This document shows, in pieces, positions 38,001-52,968 of a stretch of DNA of 64,000 bases. The position numbers and the translations under genes were made by a program. Source of the stretch: Lumbricus terrestris. Taxonomy: Eukaryota > Annelida > Clitellata > Crassiclitellata > Lumbricidae. The stretch is taken from the NCBI GenBank assembly GCA_949752735.1, contig OX457036.1, positions 95,899,605 to 95,963,604 of the forward strand. The letters run 5' to 3'. Below the pieces are notes generated by a model. The model was not told the origin of the DNA. It worked only from the letters and a program-made list of their open reading frames with translations, and ran no database searches. Positions within the stretch are counted from its first letter, which is position 1, and the number at the start of each line of letters is the position of its first letter.

Positions 38001-41000
38001 TCCACAAGTCTCTGATTTTATCAACGGCATCCGTCATATCCATGTTAGCGCCTTTTATTCGCCTCTAAGTCTTACCATCTAAAAAATACTCAACATTTAC
38101 ACCATTTTTGGTAGACTAAACTTTTGCAACATGGCAGACTGAACTTTTACAGCCTTCAAACATTTACAAACTGTGCTACCCTATTAATACCCTATTAATC
38201 AATTAACTCAGTAATGTCAGCGAAAGTGAGAGCGACGACGCACCTTGGCTTGGTTGATGATGTTGTAGAATGGCAGAAACGTCACAATCTTTGTAAGTCC
38301 AGAGCTTGCCAAAGTAATCTTAACCCCAACCTGTACACGAAAAAATCACAAGAAACTCAGCCGACAGATTTCTCAACAAAGAGAACCTGAGAAATGGAAA
38401 GACATTGAGATGGGAATAATTCAATAATATCTAATGCAGAAACTAACTATGACAGATAAATTCATTTTAACTCAACATTTGCAAAGTACCACAGTACACC
38501 TTCTTCAATGGTCCCTTAAACCAGAGGTTCTCAACCGGTGTGTCGCGACACACTAGTGTGTCATGAATAGACCGGTGGTGTGTTGCGTAATAATGGTGTG
38601 TTGTTGGTGTGTTGTGAGGAATTGGTGTGTCGCGAATTTTCACAGCACAGCCTACACCCGTCGGACTAACTTTAGCATATTTTAATTTTAAAGATATTGA
38701 CATAATGACGATTGCATGGTGTGTCGCCAAATTTGGTTGAAAGTTAGGTGTGTCGCACGCAAAAAATGTTGAGAACCTCTGCCATAAACAATATGTCATG
38801 ATAATGGTTTAACAAAAAAACTTTTAAAATGTTGTTTTCTTTGTTTTAAACAAGCCATATTACAATGCGATGATGTTTTAGAACCCACGAATATGATAAT
38901 GTTCAGCAACAATATAAAAACAAACACAATGCGTCACATTTATGACACGTCAGAGCAAGGATGGCTTCCTTCCAAGTTTTATTATTCATGGCAATGCACT
39001 TCCTATCTATTGGTAAAAATATTAATTTAAACCAATAAACTGTAAAATAAAGTGACTAAATCAGTCAACTAGTTGAGAAAACAATTTGAAAAGGTTTATC
39101 ATGCATTAAATCAAGTGTGTAAAAGTCTACAGTGTACAAGTCAATCTTGCATTCTAACAACATGCAATCTACCACATGCTCCGTACTTTACCAGTTCAAT
39201 ATACATTATACCAATGAGACATACACCATATCTGTAAACCATGCAATCTACTACATGCTCTATATTTTACCAGTACAACATACATTATACCAATGAGACA
39301 TGTATACACTGTATCTATAAAACATGCAATCTACCAATAGATAATCTACCAGTGAGACATACATTCTGATTATAAAAAAGAAATTCTCAGGACAGAAAAT
39401 GCTTTTTGCTGTAAAATGACTAAAAAAATTCAAGACAGATTCTAGACAAATTCAAAGACGGGTACGAGAAGACAATCTAGTCAAAGTCAACCCAGTTCTT
39501 TTGGTTGCACTACAGTGGTTAGTTACTCAAGCAGATACAAGAATGAATAAATAAATATCAGATCACTCAAGGATACTCTAATTAACTAGAGCTCATGGCT
39601 ACTAAAGAAGTTACTAAAGATGCTCATTTTCAATACTTTTCTATATATCTTTAATATTCTTTATTTACCCATGTCACTTGTTTTGTGGGCATTAAACGAA
39701 TATATATATATATACATTTTTATATATATATGTATATACACTGTGTCCGGATGAAAAGTAGTACACAACTAAAAGTGTCATAACCCGGTCAAAACTTTTA
39801 GGATTTGTCTGAAATTTTTAATACAGCAACAGTGACCATATGTACACGAGATTCCAAAGTCGTTTGCAAATATTCGTGAGTTTGCCAAATTTATGAGCGT
39901 TTGCGATGGAGCACTGAAAAATTAAAGTTTCCAACATGGGTCCTCACATAAGAGAGTGAAGTTCGGCTACAGTTGGTGTTCAAAATGTCCTCCTCGTTGA
40001 CGGACACACTACTGTAGACGTAGACGCTACTGTTTGATGGTCCGGTCGATGATCACTTGGTCAAACATCTGCCACTCTTCAATCAGACGCGCCCTACGCC
40101 CTACGGTTATCGATGTCATGAATACGCGTGAACGAAAAACGCGCCCCTCCAGTAAATGCACCTGGTACTCCGGATCGAGGTCTGGACTGATGGGCGGCCA
40201 CAGCTGCAGCATATGAAGCCAAGTGTATCTCTGGACAACTACTACGTCTACGGTCGTGTGTTCGTGAACAAGAAGGACATTTTGAGCACCATATATAGCA
40301 GAATTTCACTTCTTTTCAGGTTTTCCATGTTGGAAAGTTCAATTTTTTGGTGGTGCATTTTAAACGCTCATAAATTTGACAAACTCACGAATATTTGCAA
40401 ACGACTTTGGAATCTCGTGTACATATGGTCACTGTTGCTGTATTAAAAATTTCAGACAAATCCTAAAAGTTTTGACCGGGTTATGACACTTTTAGTTGTG
40501 TACTACTTTTCAACCGGACACAGTGTATATATGGCTAACTCTTGCTAAATCATAGCACAAGGCTAACTCTGGCTGAAAAACTTGTGTTAATTCACTGACA
40601 AGGTTAGTCTATGGCTAAATTCTAGATCAAGGTAAAAACACAGCATAAGGATAAAACGAACCAAATCACACGGAAGGCTACTCTACTAAGGCTAAGAGAA
40701 AGAGTAACAGAATTACCACTAAAACCTAAATTGTAAACACATCTAACTAAATTGGCATCCAGAATGAATCTGACCAAAATGTTAAGAAAGACCGAAATGA
40801 AATCTAAAACCAAAGTTGAAAGCTTTTACTTTCTACTAGGTAACTAGTGGAAAAGAAATGTTTTAGAATCTTGTTACAAGGTTTTAAACCATATACACAG
40901 ACTGGGAAAGCAGTTAGTGCCATCCGTATGAATACAAATATGCAATGCAATATATAAACACACCAACAAATCCTGAAACACTAGTTGCAGGCACCATATA

Positions 41001-44000
41001 TCAAATGAATAGCAAAGCCATGCCCTAACAATGGGAGTGACCAATTGTGAATTGTGGTTATTGTGTTCAGCAGTCTGTCAAATGCAGGGTGGAACAGAGG
41101 CAGCCAATTGTTCTATCATACAATTCAATTGAGGTGCTGAGTGCAAGGGTGGCCTAACCCCTTTGATAAACTACACCATGCTAAGCCACTCTTGTGCTCA
41201 ACACCTCCATTCATTTAACTACAATTCCATTCTTTGTGGCATGACAGTCTGTTTGGTAGTGAACTGGGTCTGCAATCCAATGACTGCAGGTTCAAGCGTG
41301 CTGATTAGACTCATGCAAGTGGGGACTGAGCAGGATATTCATGCAAGTTCATCTCATGCCAGACATGCAGATATGTTTAGCTTCGTAACACGTGCAATAA
41401 AGATAAATAAATAAATAAAATATACTCTATTTGTGCACAAAACCAAATGTCTTCTTTGACATCATCATAGTTTCTTTCTGTTTTCTCAGCAGACCTATGA
41501 GAACGATGTTGGATTTTATCAGGTTTTCTCCTGTCAAGCCATTATTTCTATCTGCAGTTAAGACCAATGACGTGTTTGATCATGGCTCTCTCTTGTCGAG
41601 TCACAATCTCTATAGCACAGCTGAGAATGATGCAATGTCATTGAATATGGCTTTTCTTGTCAAGCCACAAACACTTTGAACAGTTTCCTTTTGCAGCGGT
41701 TCTAGCCATAATAAGCACAAATACGACTTTATTGAAAACAACAGACAATTCAGTGACCTACTATACTACTGTGACTACATACAGATTAATATGGGATTAA
41801 TAATTAGTCAAGCGAGAGATGATCTACGTTTGGCGCATGCAGGGATGGCCAGTAAGCATCCACAAGACCCGACGACTACGTCACTTACTGCCAGTGTTTT
41901 GCTCTCCTTGCTGTTCGTCTACACCACACATCAAACAATCAGATCAGCTCAATAACATTGAAAACAGTAGAAAAACATGAAAAAAGTGTATAACATAATC
42001 AAAAAGAGTTGGATCAATGCTACAATCTCATTTCAACCACATCGATTCGAGATCAGACATGAGGTTGAAATCTTCGTATCAATATACCAATATGAATACT
42101 GCAATAAAAATATTACACCAAAAACAAAATAACAAAAGGGTGTGCACTTGGTCCCATTTGCACGAACTACAACTACCTGGAATCGATGACTTACCGTGGT
42201 GGGCCCAGTCGTTCACAGGAGCAACGTCTGTTTCCTGCGGTTCTTACTGAAGCATTGCTTAATCAACTAAAAACTGTGCTTTCGCTGTGCCAAAGTTGGG
42301 AGAACTTCTGAGGAGTTTCCTTTATAAGTTGCAATAGGAATTCTTGAATGAGTGAATGACTGCACAATTACACTGTCTGTAATACAACTTACTAAGTACA
42401 TTACCGGTCCTACCCTGACGAAATCCGTTATGGTGCCAAAAAATTGTAATGTAAAAGGTATTAATTGAGAGAAACCTTACGCAACTCCTTCACCTTACTT
42501 CACAGTACTTGCCTCAGAAGGGATTTTTTCCCAACAATGTACAACTATTCCTCAAGAAGAACTTGGAAGTATAACAAAATCAAAACCACAGATATAAAAG
42601 AGCATGTTGTCTGTTGAGCTATCTCATTCCTCACATGCACCAATGTCAAAGTTGGAGAAGGTCGAAGGCTGCACTCACCGGTTGACTCTCGCTTCCTTTC
42701 ACCTTGCAGGTCACGGTGCCAATGCTTCCGACCGTGTCCAGAGAGAATTTATCCGACCATTCCGACTCTTCAAGTCTGAGAGCCACCTGCAGAAAAAAAG
42801 AGCAGACCACTCAAATATAACACAGCTGTTTCAGAATGACTGACTGAACATCTTCCTATAAACAAAGCCTCACAGAAACTGGTCACAAAATCTTCTGATG
42901 CAACCCAGTCTGTAGCATGACTGGAGATAGCAAGAGTTTTGTTTGCGAGTGAATGAGTCTTGAATTTTGTATGTGTGTGTGTGTGTGTTTATCATATAAT
43001 ACTATGATTAGAATTAGTTTTTTGCAGTTCATCATGAAATTGTTGTTTCTTATGGTGTATTGAACTGGCTGCTTGTAAACTGCTCATGTGAAAGAGTAAT
43101 CCATGCTGCAGGGTCCCAACTTACCATAGCTCATTTTGGATTGCTTTTGACACCAGCACTTTATATGGTATAAACAGTGATGGCTAGTTACTTTTTAAAA
43201 GTAATCAGTTACAGTAACTAGTTACTGGACTGCGAAAAGTAACTAGTTACTGTAACTGATTACTTTTCCAAAAAAGTAACTAGTTACTGATTACAGTTAC
43301 TTTTCAAAGTAACAATAGTTACTTTTAGTTACCACAGGTCCAATTTCATTGATTGGGTCTTTCAGCATGTAGTCACCAGAGTAGTTGTCTGTATCGCAAA
43401 AATAAGTAACTACACACCACGTTTAGCTGCTCACAGTGTTCACTGTCATTGATGAAGATGATTTAGTTGCAAAGTTGCCAATGTTGCTACTGTCACTTAG
43501 CTAACAACTAAAAAATGAGTTCACTTTTTAGTTTAGCTAAAAGTTGAAATGTTAGTCAAACTTTTGCCCATCACTGACCAGTGATATAGTCGAGTCCACC
43601 TGAGCCGAGTCCGAGTTCAAGTCCGAGTCCAGCTAAGCCGATGCCGAGTCGAGTTCGAGTCCAAAGGAGTTAGAGTCCGAGCCCCTATAAGGACCGAGTC
43701 CATGTCAGAGTCCAGTAACATCAACACTCAATATAATGACATAGAAAAGGTATCGATAATATTTATAGAAAAAGGCTTTTAATGTAATTTATCCAAATTG
43801 AACTTTAAAAATACTGAATAAAGCTTAGATAAAGTTTTGTTCGATAATCTAGAGCAATGGAATGGATACAATTCTTCCACCGCCAAACACAAGTTCAACA
43901 CTTGCATCTTGTGAAGTCTCTTACGTTGAGATTTGTGGCCAAAACTGCCACCCATCAGCAATGCCTCTACTTTTAAAGTAGATATTCTGAATCTGTGGTT

Positions 44001-47000
44001 TGGGGAGATGGGGGTCTATCCACTATGATAATGTCATCTGCCCTCCAATACTCAAGCATAGAACAAACTAAGTGCTACGACTCTGCCTGCGCACCTGTTG
44101 CAATCCGTATATTGTGTAGTATCTGATCTATTAATGGAAATGGAAATAGACCTCTGCCGCTCTGCGCCCGGTCCCAAGGTCACAAGCCACAAATAGACAT
44201 GTCCAACCCTATCCTCGTTGGTTTTATCCATAAACATCTCCTATCGGCCTATTCGATCAGCCTATTGGTGCCAAGTCTATTAAGGTGTCAAAATATCGAA
44301 CTCGATTTCAACTGTACGAGTGCCATGAGTGGCACCTGGTTATGTTTGTGTATCTATACTTATAGGCTCATGTTCAAATAATGTTCACACTCGCCCATCC
44401 CGTAACCCAACGCCGACCATACATCAAATAAACTTACACCTGTAATTAACTTCGATCATCTCTGTGGTCAGTGGTGCCCAGCCATCCGTCACATTACTTC
44501 AATGTCAGGTTGTTTAATTAACGGACGATCCAGTGTCTTAAGCCCGTAGGCTAAAAGGGCTCCTTTGTCTGAGCTGAGTGACCAAGAAAGCAGACGAAAT
44601 GTTTGAATTGGTTGTGGCAATAAACAATGGCCTGTTCCACGGAGAGTAACGAAAAGTAACTTGTTGTTTTAGTTATCGTTACCTGGTAAAAGTAATCAGT
44701 TACTGTAACTAATTACTTTTTCCGAAAAGTAACTAGTTACTGTAATAGTTACCTCAAAAAGTAACTAGTTACTAGTAACGCGTTACTAGTAACGAGTAAC
44801 GCACAACACTGGGTATAAAGGTGAAGCTGTCATAATTTGATTTGCCTTTTGTGGCATTCCAGTAAACAGTTTAAAATTTTAAATTAATCAAAAATCAATG
44901 ATGAGTTCAAGGGGTGAAGGAAAAGGATTGGGATATGTCAGATACTAGGTGGAAAAAGAACGATAAATAAGGAAAATAATCTGATTTCACTAAATGTTGT
45001 AAAGTTTTAAGTTCGGTTGTTATGTTAAAAAACAGTGCATGGAAGTTTTACTTCAAAGAACACCTAATGAGAAAGAAGGGAGTAAGAGCACAGGTGGGAC
45101 TGAGGATGGGATGGATCGCCAGCAACATAATCTGAATGGATGTGTCATTCACTTGGAGCGGACAGAGACCGAGCGAGGACAGAGAAAAAAATGGAGAAAA
45201 CTTGGCTATGAAGCGACCATCGCTCGGACCGTCGAAGGTTGAAGATAAGACAAGAAACTAATCTTCACTTTGAAATGATAACTACTTATCACATTCTTTC
45301 AAGTATTTGAACACATCGAACTGTAATGCTTGTGGGCAACTATCTACAGATCTATCAATCTGTGGAATTTATATAGCAGCCCTCTGAAACTGGCAAAAAC
45401 AACATCTCAGATTCCAATTTATTGAGCACTTCAACCATTCAGATATGCATGTCAGTATGCCATCTCAGCTACAGTAATTAATTACTGGTAGTCAATGTCA
45501 TACACATTGGTTATATCCCAAACACATGACAATACGCCAATTGAATGGTCAGAATACAATCACTTCAAAATAACATTAAGGGCAGTAGCAAGGGCATGAG
45601 AAAACACATCAAACTTCAATAAATCTCTCTCCATCAGACCTTTCCATCTATAATGTTAAGCAGTCAAACTCATTTTAGAGCTAAAAGCTACCGGGGAAAA
45701 CTCTGTAATGCTGTTATCAAAAGCCACAAGACAATTCAAGCAAAACAACTGTAAAAGTCAAAGTCTTGATTATAGAAGTCAAGTCAAATTCACCTAAAGT
45801 CCAACCATAGATTTACATATCGCCTCAACCACAGAAACCCACAAGAGAGGCACACGTCAGACCTAGCAACGGAAAACCAGGATCAGAAAAGCTTTCCAAG
45901 CTGCTAAAGAATAGAGCTAAAAGTCCATGTCATAAGATGCTTGGTAAAGCTATTCCAGAAAGTTGGACTACCACAGCAAAACTTCAGTGCTGTACACACA
46001 CTGTATGGTGGAGATTTTTGCAATCACAAAGAAGCACCTAATCTGACAACTGCAACACCATCATCATAACTCCAATGGTCATCATTTCAGTTAATATAAA
46101 CAATCGATTTTCTCATTGCTTACAACGATATACATACAAAAAAGTGGCAACTTCGTCTATAATGCAGATGTCACAAACAGTTTCGCCATAATAAGCCACC
46201 AAGCCATCTCTAGCAAAGCATCAAAATGGCTGCACAATCAACACTTTAGAACAATTAAGAAAAATTAGAATTCTGAGACCTAAATTCTGTATTTCCATCA
46301 GTAATAAACCAGTTAGAAGAAATAAACAAAAGACTTAAGATTTAGCTTAAATCTCAGTTGAATTTCAGTTTAAACCTCTGCACAAACATTTCTAAAGCAC
46401 AAAGCAAAATACAAAATTCAGATGCTAACTACGGGCAAAGAACAACAGAGCCTGAGGGTATCGAAATAATATAATGGAAAGGTAAACGAAATTAGTAACA
46501 AATAATACTAAATATTACACGATAATATAAAAGTCTGAACGAAAGAATATACCTTCTAATATACGTAGTACATACAAATGTTGTAGGAAAGAAGCCCCAT
46601 TAATATTATTCATAAAAAGACTGTTATGTTGTGATTGCCCCTTGTTGGCACCTACCACAGATGTTCTTGTCTTTATGATAAGCCTAGCACAGCCTTTCAG
46701 GTCATTATACCACACAACGTTATAGTCAGAATATCGTAATCATATCGACGGTTGATTGTTTTTAAGACATATGTACGCCAGAATGTGGATATGCCATTGG
46801 TTAATAAAGGAAATACTTACGGTGTGCACTTATTTACTTATCTACATTAAAACATCTAAAACACAGGTCCAGATTAACTAAACAGCGCTTAACCACAGAC
46901 CGTGCTATGCTAACCACAGCATTTGCTATGCAGATCATATATCCCAACCCAAGAACCCAGGTTTACATCCTGCAGACAATCATCCACATTGTTACCTCAA

Positions 47001-50000
47001 CTATTTAAGTCTCTGCTGTTTCCTGCTCATAATCATTCTCACAGTCATTTTCTTAATCATAATCATTTAATAATTTTTTCGAGTTGACCTTTCTACTAGA
47101 AACATATTTGGCGATAGCACAGCATAACTTAGGCAGCCAGCTGTTCCCTTAATTGCTTAACAAATCCAAGCTTTCTTATTGACCCGATCCATTTAGAGAA
47201 GCCGAAACAATTTCCAGAAATGGCGAGAAAAGCTACTGCATGAGAGAATTGAACTTTAATATGACTAAAGTTATATGCACTTCTAAGACAGTGTCCACCA
47301 GGGCCGGATTTAAGGTGGTGGAGGCCCATGGGTGCCCAATGTGGTGGGGCCTTTTTCTGCAACAAATTTTTTGCCTTTGTTGATATATAGCCTCCGTCAG
47401 GGACCCCCCCATATCAGCGGTCATTACATGTCATACTAACTCATACATGCAAAAGCTTCAACGGCAAAGTTTAACTTGTTGACTTATTGTTAACTACTTA
47501 TTCTTAAAATTCATACAAATGAAAATGAATCAAAAGAATAATTTGATTATAAAAGAAATTGCCTTCTAGTAAATTTATATGTATGCCCCTAATAAATCTT
47601 TTTTTTCAAAAGTAGAACTTAAACATAACAAAACGATCAGCTTTTAAACTTCTTATCAAGTTAAAAAAAAATAGATGTTGTTGAAACACACAAGTATAAG
47701 CGGGACGCAAAATAAAAAAGCAGGTAGCTGAGTCAGTTAATTAGATCAGTTAAAGTCTAAATTTTAATAGGACCAATGCTTTGCGACTTTGCAAACTGTC
47801 TAATTTGCAAAATCACCAATAAATTTATTAAATCTAATTGGCATAGAATATCACAATCTATGTTCAGCATTTTGGTGGGAAAGTCTTTCACACATCATAC
47901 CTGCACTATGCAATGCATGCAGTTTTTAATTATCTTCATCTTAGAAAAATACCAATCTGTATTCAGCATTACAGTTTGTGGCCATGAACAACAAGTTCAT
48001 TTGAAGCGCAATTTTCACATTTCTAAATCACTCGATGATTTGAATACCAGGTATTAATTGGTACATGAATTGCTCCTGACCTGACAAAGCCCTGAGCAAC
48101 CTGTCTTGTCTTTGCATATTTGAATATTTGAAAAAACAAGAGTACAGCATCGGCTCGTTGTGAAGGCTTTCATTGAGATCATCACCATAATAATTTTGCT
48201 ACAAAGTTTCTCGCCGAGTTGCGTATAATTATCTTCATAGCTGTATGTGACTCAAGTCTATAGATCGAAAACAAGGCACTGAGCAGAGTGGGCCTAGGCC
48301 GTATAATCGAAGTCTTTTTGTCAACTCAGTTGTGATTATTGGTGAATAGAAAATTGTCAATCCAAAACTTCTCTGAATCAGCACGCACAGTTTCTGGTGT
48401 TGACCATGCGGTGATGGTATGCAATTCGATATATGCATGTTTTGGCATCGTGGTCTTCTTTTAACATATTCTGCTGTTCCACAAATTTCTGTGCCCTTGC
48501 TTTTAGCCTGTGTGAAGTGATCTCAGAAAAAAAATTTCAACTTGTGAGGCTCTCAAATGGTGGGGTCCCTGTGCTGGCGCCTGTGTAGCCCATGCTTAAA
48601 TCCGGCCCTGGTGTTCACTATCCACCATATTTCATTATAACTAACAGGTCTATCAGGCGAATCAAGACGATGTCAATATGCAGATGATAAGCTTAAGTTT
48701 AATCTATCATTCGACTACATGCAAGCAATCGAACCTTCGTCGGTGATGTCAGCCTCTTTTGGATAATTCGTCTAACCTTCCCCATGTCTGATAAAATTAA
48801 CCCAAGACACGTGTGTCTCCACAGATACAAGTACCTTGTTCGCTGTGCAAACACAAATGAACGTCATTCTATCAAGATTATAGTCTTGTGTTTAGATGTC
48901 CTATTGTAAAAGACCGAATAACACGTTTGACCTGTAAACAGATGATCGTAGGTTGGAGCACGTTTTAAGGCAACTAGTTTCTCAGTTGTCTCAGTTTATA
49001 TAGGAGCTGTTGGCTATTTTGGAGTTGACCATCCAGCCACTATGAACCAATATGTCAGATTCTGATCTTACTAGATCTTTCTTTGAGTTAGAATATAAAA
49101 CCCCTCATTTGTATAATTAAGTTTCAAGAACCGCATCAGTTTCCTTCGCATAGTTCTGTAGCCGGTAGCGTAGAGTTTTCTCCAACCTGCAAACTGGATG
49201 GATGTTTAATATGTGTGGTCAAACTGCCTGACTATCAATTAACCCGTGTTGTGGAAAAAAAAGCTTTAAAAAAATTCAAAATGTATCAAAAATCCAACTC
49301 TGAAAAGCTGAAAAATACGTTTTAAAAAAATGCAAAAAAGCAACAAACCAAAAATGGCAAAATCTAGCGCATTACCACAGTCATGAAACGCTAAAATGCA
49401 AAGATTAAATCAATCTATATAAAAAAAATGCAAAACTGAAATAAACACAATAAAAAATTACTAAAAGTAATTGCCTAAAAGAATGTGACTGTATGTAACT
49501 TTAAATGGTAATGCAGATGACTATGACAAAAGTTCTATGCGCTTCCAATACAGAATCCACCATCCACCAACTTAAGATGAACCTGATGGAATGCGTTTCC
49601 ATACAAAAAACCAGACCTCAAAAGAAAAGCTGTGTGTTTTAACAGTAACACAACAAAAGGATGTTCATGTTAGGAATAATTATCAAACAATGAGGCTAGA
49701 TTACCAGCATAGTGGTGAAAGGGTGTCACAGATAAAGGACATCGCTACTATCCTTTTTTTGACAACAGGCCCCCACATTGTAAGAAGTAATAATTAATCC
49801 TTTAAATTTGCATGACTTGGTTTTGCCATTCACAAACCTAAGACTCCTCCCCATCAGTAGAAGAAGCCTGCAATGAAGACCATGGCAGTGGAGCACATAT
49901 GCCACAGCACAAGATTGTTAAATCCATCATAATATATGCAAATTTGTGTACATATATTATGTCTGCCCCGTCTCTTTTTGCTCATAGCTCCATTATGCAG

Positions 50001-52925
50001 AACCATGCTTTCCCAGTTGTAGGACCCTCATCCGGGAATGGTCCCCCCTTGATGCTCTGCTCCCTTTTCAGAACTTCTTCCCCAGGTATTCTTCTCTCAT
50101 CTTAAGACAGTTTTATTACGCTGGGGACTGGGAGTGCCTGTGAGTAGTCCCAAGTTCTTGTAATGAATGAATTTTGTATGAAGTAGTACAACGTAACATA
50201 ATATAAATAGACGTGTTTGTAGAATAGACTTACGAAATCTCTAACTGACGTAAAACAATGATAATATAAACCCAGCAGCTAAACAACATAGATTTCCTAA
50301 AAAACAGAACAGGTTCAAACGAAGAGCACATGGGTAACATGGAACTTATCGAACACATACGCACATAATGTGCAAAAACATAGGCAATGACCACATTAAA
50401 AAACTGAAGAGTTCACTTAACAGTCTCCCAACAAAAGCGCAGACAATAACCGTTAGCCATCTGGGCAAGAATGTCGGAATATGGGACTTGACAATATCAT
50501 GCAATCAGCACCCTCAGAGTACAGGGGACTTATTCAGGACTTTTTATTTAAATTCTTCAAATGGAACTATGGAGTACTTTAAGACTGGCAGGCAAGGTTG
50601 ACAGTGCATGGGAAGCTTTCCGAGTCACATGAAAGCGCTCAAGCACATTCTAATTCGGGTCAGGCAGATGGATCAAATTCATAGTTTATCGACAACCTAT
50701 GGCACTAAAGGCCGTTATTTTTTAACAGTTCTCATGAATTGCAACGCACAAAACAGGTTACAAGGTGCGATATATAGTTATGTATAAATGCAGTGGATTA
50801 TCAGGACAGAAGTTGGAAGGCCATAGGCGCAATCACGTCCTAAAAGTTGGGGGGGACCAAATGAATCACGTCCTAAAAGTTGGGGGGGACCATAATGATA
50901 AAGTCAATGGGACCACCCAAAAGTTGGGGGGGACGCGTCCCGTGGGTCCCATAGGGTGGTTGCGCCTATGTGGAAGGCCACTGGAAAGATTCTTTTATGG
51001 CCAATGAAAAAAGTGTGAATGACACAAAGAGCCTTTTGTGGCCATTTGAAAAGAGCCTTAATGGCCACTGGAAAGGAGCTGCAAACGGTCAGACTATGGA
51101 CAATTTGGACATACATGTATATGTATATGAGAAACTGCGCATACCTTGCTTCTAAAGAATCTGATACATTGGAAATTGAATTATCGGTAACTAAGAAAAT
51201 GAGCTGATGAAATGTCACATAAAAACTTTTTTCTAAAGACATCAACGGCTATATCAGCAATAGAATGTCGATAAACTTTTGGAATAGATACAAAGACAGA
51301 AAGTAGGATCAGATCTGCCCCACTATTCCGACATCCAACGCCCACATTAGCACAAAAACACAAAACTAAACAACTGATTAAGAGATGTCCGAGGAGCATG
51401 CAGGCAGGCAGCCCCAGGCTTACGACATTCAAGGCGACATTAAACGTGACGTTAAACGTGACATTAAACGTGATGCTAAACGTGACGTTAAACGTGACAC
51501 CGCTGCCGTTGACGAGCGACTTACTTTGACGTTCTTGTTGATGTGTGACTTATGCTTAGATGACTTCTTGCCTTCGGTCGATTTCGTCGAAGCGTTAGTG
51601 GCGATGGATGCATTGCTACGCCGAGGACTACACGTCTTTGAAGGAGTCTCCACTTCATCGGCGGATAAGTCACCAATCGCTGCGCTTTCCTTGCTCTCTT
51701 TATTTTTCTTTGTTTATTGGAAGGCAGGCAGCAGCATCAAGCAGAATGAGCAAAGTCTTATATGTGCTTATATGAATCAGGTTTTTCGATGAATCATGAC
51801 TGTTGTGCAAGAATCTAAACCCGTTACAACGTGTGCAATGGTCATTAAATGAATTTCTATAAAACCTCTTCAAGGGACTACTCAGAGGCGCCCCCGACCC
51901 AAACCCAGCACGGCCAAATAAAACTGTCTTAAGATGAGAGAAGAATGCCTGAGAAGAAAGAAGTTCTACAAAAGGAGCAAGCATCAAGGGAAGGCCATTT
52001 TAGGTCGAGGGTCCTACCGTAAAAATAAAGCAATGGTGCCTTAATTCTTTTTGCTGAAGGGCTAAATGAGACAACGACTATCTTGCACGCACAACAAAAG
52101 CTCGAAAAATTTCTGAATGCAGAATGTAACGGTATAACAAAGGTTTTCAGACACATCACACAATACAAGCAAACATGATTCATGAAGGTTTTTAAAAACT
52201 GCCTTTGCCAGTTATACCCTTCATACGCAGTAATAAAAAATTCTCAAAGTCAAGATTGAAAACTCACTTTGCATTTGGTCTGGCCCATAAACAACTTAAA
52301 TACTGTTTTACATATCTTAAACTCTTGATAGCTGAAGATTAACTGAAATTTGAAATTCAGACTTTCTGATTCTTTCATTCCTTGTATGTTCACTGAAGAA
52401 GCCTCTTAGAGATTCAATTTCCTTGAACCTTAACGATAACCTGCACTGGATTTCCAGTCGCTAGCAGTACCCTCACCCCACCCACCCGATCATTAAAGTG
52501 CTGACCTCACAAACAGAAGCAGAAATTGGATATCCATGTAGCACAGTCTCCAAATTCTCAAAATTGAGCCACTGCAAGATTACAGCCACAGAAGAAAACA
52601 AGCAGAAATCTCAGATTGCAAACTCAACAATTCAATCAATTCAATCAGTTTTTTAAAACAGACTTGAATGAAAGAAAAGAAGACAAGCGAGTTCTACCTT
52701 TTTCGAACTGCCTGGAACGGATGACTTCTTAAATAAGAAGAAGACGGCTTCACTGAAAGACGACTCGTGCTTCACGATGTAGTCATCTGATGCCTATATA
52801 AAAGCAAAAACAATCGAAACCAGTACAGGATAATGTAATGCAAGTAACTTCTATAGTGCCACTCACAGCCATGGCCATTCAGCAGTGCTCCCAGCGCGAG
52901 AACTCAGAGAAAAAAAGATCTTATG

Positions 52926-52968
<43 letters not shown>

